The notes under the pieces are model-generated. The model was given only the letters and a program-made list of their open reading frames with translations, ran no database searches and was not told the origin of the DNA. The position numbers were made by a program, and so were the translations under genes. From Flavobacteriaceae bacterium (GTDB lineage Bacteria > Bacteroidota > Bacteroidia > Flavobacteriales > Flavobacteriaceae), in contig JAQWON010000037.1 of the NCBI GenBank assembly GCA_029245825.1, positions 1 through 5,084 on the forward strand: a stretch of 5,084 nucleotides of DNA, written 5' to 3'. The stretch's first letter is position 1. Every line of letters begins with the position of its first letter. Below, in pieces: positions 1 through 5,084 of this stretch.

Positions 1-2324
1 ATGGTGATGGTATTGATGATCTTACTACAGCCTTTACTGAAGATGCTTCTTTTGGAGCTAGGTTTGATCCTAGTCTTCAGGTGTATCAGTGGAACTCTTT
101 ATGGCCTGAGCTAAGCACCTATAAGCAAGCTGCTCCTTATGTAGCATCAAAGAACACACCCGTGGATATTTATAATCAAGCGACTACACTTATAAATAGT
201 GTTTCAGTTCAAGACGGGAATGAAGACGGGAGTTTTAGAGTAGGCTATACTAACCTTGATATGAAAGGAATTCTTCCTAACAGCTCAATGGTTCGTCATA
301 CCATGTCTTTTAATGCTTCTTATGATATTACTGACAAACTCGCTGCTTCATCATCTGTAAATGTTATATCTGCTAAAGCTACGGGTAGAAATGGTACAGG
401 TTATGATTCTCGTAATCTTTGGCAAAGCCATAGGCAATGGTGGCAAGTGAATGTTGATCCAGTTGAGCAGATTGCAGCATATAAAGCACATAAGAAAAAC
501 ATGACTTGGAACGCCTATTCCTGGGATGATCCAGCGCCTATTTATTTTGATAATATAGGGTGGACTTTATATGAAAATTTTTCAACAGATGAAAAAAAGA
601 GATATTTTGGAAATACTAGTTTAAGTTATGCCGTCAATGATTGGCTTAATGTGCTAGGAACTTTTAGTTATGATACTTCAGATTCTCTTGTTGAGGAAAG
701 AATTAATGTAGGTAGTGTTGATGTTTCAAATTATTCTAGAAGAAACACTAGCAGATCTGAATATAACTATAATGTTAGGCTTAATTTTGAAAAGCGTTTT
801 AATGAAATTAGTCTTAACGGTAACCTTGGATTTAATTTAAGGGAAACTAATTTTGACAGAATTTCTGCTTCTACAAATGGAGGTATAAATATTCCTGGAT
901 TGTATACATTAGCAAATACATCTAATCCTTTAAATCCACCTTCGGAATATACGTACCAAAAGAAAGTAGATGGTTTTTATGCGAATGCTTCTGTAGGTTA
1001 TAAAAATACATATTATCTTGAAGCATCTGTTAGAAGAGATAGATCTTCTGCAATGCCTATTAATAATAATAACTATTTGTATCCATCAATTTCAGGTGTG
1101 ATACTATTTCATGATTTGTTAAGTCTTGATTTCTTAACCTTTGGTAAACTAAGAGCAAACTATGCTGAGGTTGGTAATGATACGAGCCCTTACAATGTAT
1201 TTAGCTCATATGACTTGGGGATAGCATTTGATGGAAATGCTACATCTTCAAATAGTTATTCTTTTAATAACCCAGACTTGAAGGAGGAGAGAACAAAATC
1301 TTATGAGTTTGGAGTTGAAGCTTCAATGCTAAATAATCGATTAACTGTTGATTTATCGTATTATAATTCTCAAGTTAATGATCTTCTTACTCCTGTAGAT
1401 ATTTCAAATTCTACTGGTTTAGGTGCTAAATGGCTTAATGCTGGTAGTATTGAAAACAAAGGGATTGAACTTATGATATCTGGCACTCCTCTTAAGACTA
1501 GTGATTTTAGTTGGAATCTAGCCTTTAATTATTCTAAGAATGAGAATATGGTAATTGAATTGGCACAAGGTTTAGAAAATCTTCAACTTGGTTCTTTTCA
1601 AGGCGGTGTAAGTCTTAATGCTATACCGGGAGAACCTTATGGAACAATTAGAGGTCGTGACTTTGTTTATGATAGCCAAGGCAATAAGATTGTTGAAGAC
1701 AACGGATCTTACGGAGCTAGATATAAAAATAGCCCTTTAGCTAATGAAATAATTGGTGATATGAATCCAGATTGGAAAGGTGGAATTAGAAATTCATTCA
1801 CTTATAAAGATTTATCATTAAGCTTTTTAATTGATATTCAAAGTGGTGGAGATTTATTCTCACTTGATACTTATTATGGATTTGGTACGGGTATATATGA
1901 TCGTTCTGCTGGTCTTAACGAATTAGGAAATCCTAAGCGTGATCGTGTAGCTGATGGAGGTGGAGTTTTACTTCCAGGTGTGACTGAGAGTGGCGCAACA
2001 AACACCCAACGTACGGAGGCTCATAATTACAGAAATCCATTTGGATGGAAATCTCTAATTCAAGCAATGCATGTATATGATGCGTCATATGTAAAATTAA
2101 GAGAGCTTAAGATTTCATACAACGTACCTGAATCTATACTTTCTGGAAATATGATCAAATCTGCAACTTTTTCAATAATTGGTAAAAACTTGTGGATTAT
2201 TGATAAAAACTTGCCTTACGCTGATCCAGAAGCTGGTTTATCAGCTGGTAACATTCAAGGTTATCAGTCTGGAGCACCTGCTGGTGTTAAAGAAGTTGGT
2301 GTAAACCTTAACATTAAATTATAA
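1..2324 (+). CDS. SusC/RagA-family TonB-linked outer membrane transporter, C-terminal part (5' end outside window)
   Basis: Beta-barrel part of a TonB-dependent transporter that, with its SusD partner, imports oligomeric nutrients (glycans or peptides) across the outer membrane. The first full codon is at 3 and the frame is open to the edge. The GTG at 81 is therefore not the start: about 26 in-frame codons precede it, including SFGARFD (48-68), which resembles the family's SWGPRLD-type segment. About 773 codons are present; family members usually run 950-1100 aa, so roughly 200-300 residues (signal peptide, carboxypeptidase-like domain, plug) are missing to the left. Family hallmarks seen: GNEDGSFRVGYTNLDMKGI near 218-273, GNDTSPY (1173-1193), the NPDLKEERTKSYEFGVEA block near 1269-1322, NAGSIENKGIEL (1437-1472), the DMNPDWKGG segment near 1758-1784, and YVKLRELKISY plus GKNLWI and a final VGVNLNIKL strand at the C-terminus. 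The frame is unbroken. susD follows 11 bp after the stop, presumably cotranscribed. Substrate unknown. Confidence 0.95.
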   Translation, partial: GDGIDDLTTAFTEDASFGARFDPSLQVYQWNSLWPELSTYKQAAPYVASKNTPVDIYNQATTLINSVSVQDGNEDGSFRVGYTNLDMKGILPNSSMVRHTMSFNASYDITDKLAASSSVNVISAKATGRNGTGYDSRNLWQSHRQWWQVNVDPVEQIAAYKAHKKNMTWNAYSWDDPAPIYFDNIGWTLYENFSTDEKKRYFGNTSLSYAVNDWLNVLGTFSYDTSDSLVEERINVGSVDVSNYSRRNTSRSEYNYNVRLNFEKRFNEISLNGNLGFNLRETNFDRISASTNGGINIPGLYTLANTSNPLNPPSEYTYQKKVDGFYANASVGYKNTYYLEASVRRDRSSAMPINNNNYLYPSISGVILFHDLLSLDFLTFGKLRANYAEVGNDTSPYNVFSSYDLGIAFDGNATSSNSYSFNNPDLKEERTKSYEFGVEASMLNNRLTVDLSYYNSQVNDLLTPVDISNSTGLGAKWLNAGSIENKGIELMISGTPLKTSDFSWNLAFNYSKNENMVIELAQGLENLQLGSFQGGVSLNAIPGEPYGTIRGRDFVYDSQGNKIVEDNGSYGARYKNSPLANEIIGDMNPDWKGGIRNSFTYKDLSLSFLIDIQSGGDLFSLDTYYGFGTGIYDRSAGLNELGNPKRDRVADGGGVLLPGVTESGATNTQRTEAHNYRNPFGWKSLIQAMHVYDASYVKLRELKISYNVPESILSGNMIKSATFSIIGKNLWIIDKNLPYADPEAGLSAGNIQGYQSGAPAGVKEVGVNLNIKL

Positions 2325-2335
2325 TTTTAGAAACG

Positions 2336-3766
2336 ATGAAAAAAAATAAATTACTTTCGATTTTATTCATTTCTTTATTCTTTATCACTTGTGACTCAGA
2401 TGAGGAGTATGAGATGCTGAACATGGATACTAAAAATCCATCTACAGTTGCATATAACACTCTATTTACTTCAGCTACTAAATCTTTAGTTGATCAAATT
2501 GTAACAACTAACTACAATGTTAGTATATACAAATTTTTAGCACAGTATTGGACTCAAACAACTTATACTGATGAAACTAATTTCGTGCTTCAAGGTCGTA
2601 AGATCCCTCAAAATCACTGGTCAGAAATGTACCGTGACGTTTTGTATGATCTTAAAGATGCTAAGACTAAGGCTAATGAAGGGAGTTCATTTTATAAAGC
2701 AGGAGAAATGGCACAGATAGAAGTTCTTGAAGTATATGCGTGGCAAAACCTCGTTGATACTTTCGGGAATGTTCCTTATTCTCAAGCTCTAGACCCTGCT
2801 AATACTTTGCCAGCCTATGATGATGCTGCTACAATTTATACTGATTTATTGACTAGAATAGATTCAGCAATTTCTGCTCTTTCTAGCGCCCCAGGTGGGT
2901 TTACTGGTCCAGACATATTGTACGGTGGAAATATGGCTATGTGGTCAAAATTTGCTAATTCTTTAAAACTAAGAATAGCAATGAGGCTTTCTGATGTAAA
3001 CCCAGGAGTATCTCAATCAGCTGCACAATCAGCAGTTTCTGCTGGAGTCTTTACATCAAATTCTGAGAATACAACCTTAAAATATTTGTCGGCCCCACCA
3101 AATACAAACCCTATTTGGGTTTCTATTGTTCAGTCGGGTAGAAAAGATTATGTAGCTGCTAATACTATGGTAGATTATATGAATGGTCTAAATGATCCAA
3201 GGACTACACTTTATTTTCAAGATCCTGTTGACGGGGCAATTAAAGGCGGACCTTATGGAGCTACAAATACTTATGGTTTATTTTCACACATAAATAGTCA
3301 AGTTCTTGCACCTGACTTTGAAGGAACATTAATAGATTTTGTTGAGGTTTCTTTCTTACAGGCAGAAGCTGCAGAACGAGGATATACTATAGCTGGCACA
3401 GCTGAACAACACTACAATAATGGGATTGAAGCATCAATTATTTATTGGGGTGGAAGCGCAGCTGATGTATCAACTTATTTAGCTAACCCAGATGTTGCTT
3501 ACACTACTGCAAGTGGAACATGGAAGGAAAAGATCGCTATGCAGTTTTGGATTGGAATGTATAACCGAGGATGTGAAGGATGGAATGTTTGGAGAAAATT
3601 TGATCATCCAACACTTAATTTACCTGTTAATTCAGGTGACCCTATACCAACTCGTTATACATATCCTCTTAATGAGCAAAATTTGAATGAGGCAAACAGG
3701 TCATCTGCTTCTTCAGCAATTGGTGGTGATACAAAAACTACTAAAGTCTTTTGGGATATTAACTAA
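2336..3766 (+). CDS. SusD/RagB-family nutrient-binding outer membrane lipoprotein (SusD-like_2 type)
   Basis: Surface lipoprotein that binds substrate and acts as the hinged lid of the SusC barrel encoded just upstream. The 476 aa are close to the usual family length, so the gene is complete. Residues 1-18 are a lipoprotein signal (MKKNK, then a hydrophobic stretch) ending in FFIT-C with Cys19 as the lipidated residue. The acidic DSDEE directly after Cys19 resembles Bacteroidota lipoprotein export signals, which supports surface exposure (inference). SusD-like_2 features in order: NPSTVAYNTLF near 34-44, QYWTQTTYTDE near 70-80, GNVPYSQAL (144-152), KFANSLKLRIAMRLS (205-219), FLQAEAAERG (340-349), YNNGIEAS (360-367), the RGCEGWNVWRKF segment (411-422) and YPLNEQNLNEAN near 443-454. 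The start is the first ATG; the next Met, residue 27, would lose the signal peptide. The leader is A-rich with no clear Shine-Dalgarno, as is usual in this phylum. A strong terminator follows 20 bp after the stop. Ligand cannot be inferred. Confidence 0.95.
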   Translation: MKKNKLLSILFISLFFITCDSDEEYEMLNMDTKNPSTVAYNTLFTSATKSLVDQIVTTNYNVSIYKFLAQYWTQTTYTDETNFVLQGRKIPQNHWSEMYRDVLYDLKDAKTKANEGSSFYKAGEMAQIEVLEVYAWQNLVDTFGNVPYSQALDPANTLPAYDDAATIYTDLLTRIDSAISALSSAPGGFTGPDILYGGNMAMWSKFANSLKLRIAMRLSDVNPGVSQSAAQSAVSAGVFTSNSENTTLKYLSAPPNTNPIWVSIVQSGRKDYVAANTMVDYMNGLNDPRTTLYFQDPVDGAIKGGPYGATNTYGLFSHINSQVLAPDFEGTLIDFVEVSFLQAEAAERGYTIAGTAEQHYNNGIEASIIYWGGSAADVSTYLANPDVAYTTASGTWKEKIAMQFWIGMYNRGCEGWNVWRKFDHPTLNLPVNSGDPIPTRYTYPLNEQNLNEANRSSASSAIGGDTKTTKVFWDIN

Positions 3767-3785
3767 GAATAATTTCTCTATAATT

Positions 3786-3816
3786 AAAGAAACCCGCAGT
3801 TTGCGGGTTTCTTTTT
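3786..3816 (+). terminator. Rho-independent terminator of the susC-susD operon
   Basis: A perfect 13-bp stem, AAAGAAACCCGCA (3786-3798) pairing with TGCGGGTTTCTTT (3802-3814), has a 3-nt GTT loop and runs into a T-rich tail (TTTCTTTTT, 3808-3816). The GC core CCCGC/GCGGG gives it stability. It lies 20 bp after the susD stop and 33 bp before the antiporter start, so it should separate the two transcription units. Confidence 0.92.
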
Positions 3817-3849
3817 AATACTATAGCGTATATTTAGAAAATTTTATTT

Positions 3850-4782
3850 ATGGCTATATTAGCAGTATTTGCTGGACTCGTTATTTTAGTTAAGGGTGGC
3901 GATTGGTTACTTAAATCAGCAGTTTCATTGTCTTTAAAACTTCAAATACCGAAAATGGTTATTGGAATGACTGTGGTTTCATTTGCCACTTCTATGCCTG
4001 AGCTAATTGTGAGTGTTCAATCTGCTTTAAGCGGTCATTCAGACCTGGCTTTTGGTAATGTCCTGGGGTCTAATATTGCAAACATTGCATTTGTTCTTGC
4101 CGTAGTGATAATTATAGCCCCAATAAATGTTTCCAAGAGTTTTTATAAAATAGATTTTCCTATGATGATATTTGCTACTGCTCTTTTTTATGTTTTTGTA
4201 GGCTTTGACTCTAAGTTAGAAAATTATGAGGGAGCAATCCTTTTTTCTCTTTTAATATTTTTTCTCTTTTATTTAATTAAAATTAGAAAAAAAGACGAAT
4301 CAGAAAATGACCTTGAAGAAGATAGTATGTCTTCTTTATCAAGTTTTTACTATTTAGTAATTGGTGGATTTGGATTATGGCTTGGATCTGAAACACTTGT
4401 TAAAGGTGCCGTTGCTTTAGCATATGATTTTGGGGTAAGTGAAAGAATTATTAGCATTTCTATTATTTCCGTTGGAACTAGTATACCTGAGTTGTCTGCT
4501 TCTATTATAGGAATAATCAGAAAACAAAAGGCTATTTCTTTAGGTAATCTAATAGGATCTAATATTTTTAATATCCTTGCAGTTATGGGGATTACATCAA
4601 TGATTACTCCAATAGTCATTAAAGATCAAGGGTTGTTGGAAAATGATATTTGGTGGATGATTGGAATTTCAACTATAATACTTCCTCTTGTTTTCTTTCC
4701 AGGGGGTAATCGCCTCAGTTGGATTGATGGAATTATACTACTTACCTTATACCTAGTTTTTATAATCCCTCTTATTGTATAA
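3850..4782 (+). CDS. CaCA-superfamily calcium/sodium (cation) antiporter, YrbG/NCX_Mj-like
   Basis: Inner-membrane exchanger expected to move Ca2+ (or another cation) out against Na+ or H+. The 310 aa match compact prokaryotic members (about 300-325 aa). The protein is strongly hydrophobic and shows the two inverted repeats of the family. Alpha-1 carries ATSMPEL (46-52) and GNVLGSNIAN (69-78); alpha-2 carries GTSIPEL (209-215) and GNLIGSNIFN (232-241). The ion-site acids Glu51 and Glu214 and serines Ser74 and Ser237 are present. The residue matching Asp240 of NCX_Mj is Asn241. A charged cytoplasm-type loop (about 145-160, RKKDESENDLEEDS) separates the halves, consistent with 5+5 transmembrane helices. 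ATG at 3850 is well fixed: an in-frame TAG lies at 3835-3837 with no ATG between. It is cut off from susD by a terminator, so probably has its own promoter. Transported ion and coupling ion are inferred from family only. Confidence 0.93.
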   Translation: MAILAVFAGLVILVKGGDWLLKSAVSLSLKLQIPKMVIGMTVVSFATSMPELIVSVQSALSGHSDLAFGNVLGSNIANIAFVLAVVIIIAPINVSKSFYKIDFPMMIFATALFYVFVGFDSKLENYEGAILFSLLIFFLFYLIKIRKKDESENDLEEDSMSSLSSFYYLVIGGFGLWLGSETLVKGAVALAYDFGVSERIISISIISVGTSIPELSASIIGIIRKQKAISLGNLIGSNIFNILAVMGITSMITPIVIKDQGLLENDIWWMIGISTIILPLVFFPGGNRLSWIDGIILLTLYLVFIIPLIV

Positions 4783-4810
4783 AAAAACCCACTTTAAAAA
4801 AGCAGGTTTT
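4781..4810. terminator. Likely shared (bidirectional) terminator between converging antiporter and glutamine synthetase genes
   Basis: AAAACC (4784-4789) pairs with GGTTTT (4805-4810). A two-base mismatch (CA opposite CA) is followed by CTTT (4792-4795) pairing with AAAG (4799-4802) around an AAA loop. The hairpin starts immediately at the antiporter stop. Read on the minus strand it ends in a seven-T run (complement of 4781-4787), the better tail, so it may serve the glutamine synthetase gene most. On the plus strand only four Ts follow. It is AT-rich and imperfect, so weaker than the terminator after susD. Confidence 0.6.
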
Positions 4811-4841
4811 AATCTTAATTATAAAAAAAAGGTTTTTAAGT

Positions 4842-5084
4842 TTAGAGATTTGCTGATTTAACAGTTTTTATTATTCTGCCAGCTATTTTGTAGGGATCTC
4901 CATTTGATGCAGGACGGCGATCTTCAAGCCATCCCTTCCATCCATTTTCAACAGTCATTATGGGTATCCTTATTGATGCTCCCCTGTCAGAAACGCCATA
5001 ACTAAATTCTTCAATTGACTGGGTTTCATGATCACCTGTCAGTCTTTGATCATTATATGCACCATATACAGCAATATGTTCTTT
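4842..5084 (-). CDS. Glutamine synthetase, GSII (beta-grasp) type, C-terminal 80 residues (5' end outside window)
   Basis: Cytoplasmic enzyme joining glutamate and ammonia to glutamine with ATP, the entry step of nitrogen assimilation. The minus-strand frame is open from 5084 to a TAA at 4842-4844, giving 80 residues. I recognise the C-terminal active-site region of type II synthetases. In order from the edge: HIAVYG, NDQRLTGDHET (residues 11-21 of the fragment), YGVSDRGASIRIP (29-41), LEDRRPASNGDPY (53-65). The RLTG arginine, the HET flap glutamate, the RGAS-R arginines and the EDRRPASN glutamate and arginines are all present, so this end looks intact. Eukaryotic enzymes read NERRLTG, RGAS and EDRRPASNMDPY here, so the match is to GSII rather than to GSI (GlnA) or GSIII (GlnN). 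Typical bacterial GSII proteins have roughly 330-350 aa, so about three quarters lies to the right. It converges on the antiporter gene with a 59-bp gap. Regulation is not visible. Confidence 0.92.
   Translation of the reverse strand, partial: KEHIAVYGAYNDQRLTGDHETQSIEEFSYGVSDRGASIRIPIMTVENGWKGWLEDRRPASNGDPYKIAGRIIKTVKSANL

Noticed and set aside
81..83. GTG as the start of a 747-aa SusC protein
   Set aside because: The same frame is open to the left edge and encodes recognisable SusC sequence (for example SFGARFDPS) before the GTG. There is no signal peptide after it, and it lacks the plug domain. It is an internal Val codon of a gene cut by the window.
2325..2335. Regulatory site or Shine-Dalgarno between susC and susD
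   Set aside because: The 11 bp are just an A/T-rich leader without a GGAGG-like stretch, ordinary for Bacteroidota.
3492..3686. 64-codon plus-strand open frame within susD
   Set aside because: It lies wholly inside the well-supported SusD C-terminal region in another frame and its translation resembles no family I know; it is a shadow of the real gene.
3829..3836. TATATTTA as an annotated promoter -7 element for the antiporter
   Set aside because: It misses the final G of TAnnTTTG, has no TTTG at normal spacing, and such AT-rich strings are frequent in this sequence. It is kept only as part of a finding.
4350..4619. 89-codon minus-strand open frame within the antiporter gene
   Set aside because: It is antisense to the conserved alpha-2 repeat, and its hydrophobic, Ile/Pro-rich translation is what the complement of membrane-helix codons gives.
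1..5084. CRISPR array, tRNA/rRNA, insertion sequence, phage or defence system
   Set aside because: No regularly spaced repeats, terminal inverted repeats, transposase-like frames or structured RNA genes were seen by eye on either strand; four genes account for about 97% of the window.

Overview
The window looks like chromosomal DNA from a member of the Bacteroidota, most likely a marine-type flavobacterium. The basis is a SusC/SusD outer-membrane pair (found essentially only in this phylum), AT-rich sequence, A-rich leaders without a clear Shine-Dalgarno, and short intergenic gaps of 11, 83 and 59 bp. The species cannot be named from the sequence alone.

Layout from left to right. (1) Positions 1-2324 (+) hold the C-terminal ~773 codons of a SusC/RagA-type TonB-dependent transporter. 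The reading frame is open to the left edge, so the N-terminal signal, carboxypeptidase-like and plug regions lie largely or wholly outside. (2) After 11 bp comes a complete SusD-like lipoprotein of 476 aa (2336-3766, +), of the SusD/RagB 'SusD-like_2' type. (3) A strong perfect-stem terminator (3786-3816) closes this operon. (4) A complete 310-aa calcium/cation antiporter of the CaCA superfamily (YrbG/NCX_Mj-like) lies at 3850-4782 (+). (5) A converging minus-strand gene enters from the right edge. Its last 80 codons (4842-5084) are the C-terminus of a GSII-type (eukaryote-like, beta-grasp) glutamine synthetase. A short imperfect hairpin in the 59-bp gap probably terminates both converging genes.

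Functionally there are three independent units. SusC and SusD should form one outer-membrane import complex, with the lipoprotein as a surface lid and substrate binder over the TonB-driven barrel. The substrate cannot be told because no degradative enzyme or regulator is in view. The antiporter is an inner-membrane cation/calcium exchanger, and the glutamine synthetase is a cytoplasmic nitrogen-assimilation enzyme. Nothing links these two to the SusCD operon except adjacency.

I saw no mobile element, CRISPR array, tRNA or rRNA, and no convincing undescribed system. The findings are modest: a residue change at the antiporter's ion site, a promoter squeezed against a terminator, and an enzyme-free SusCD operon end.
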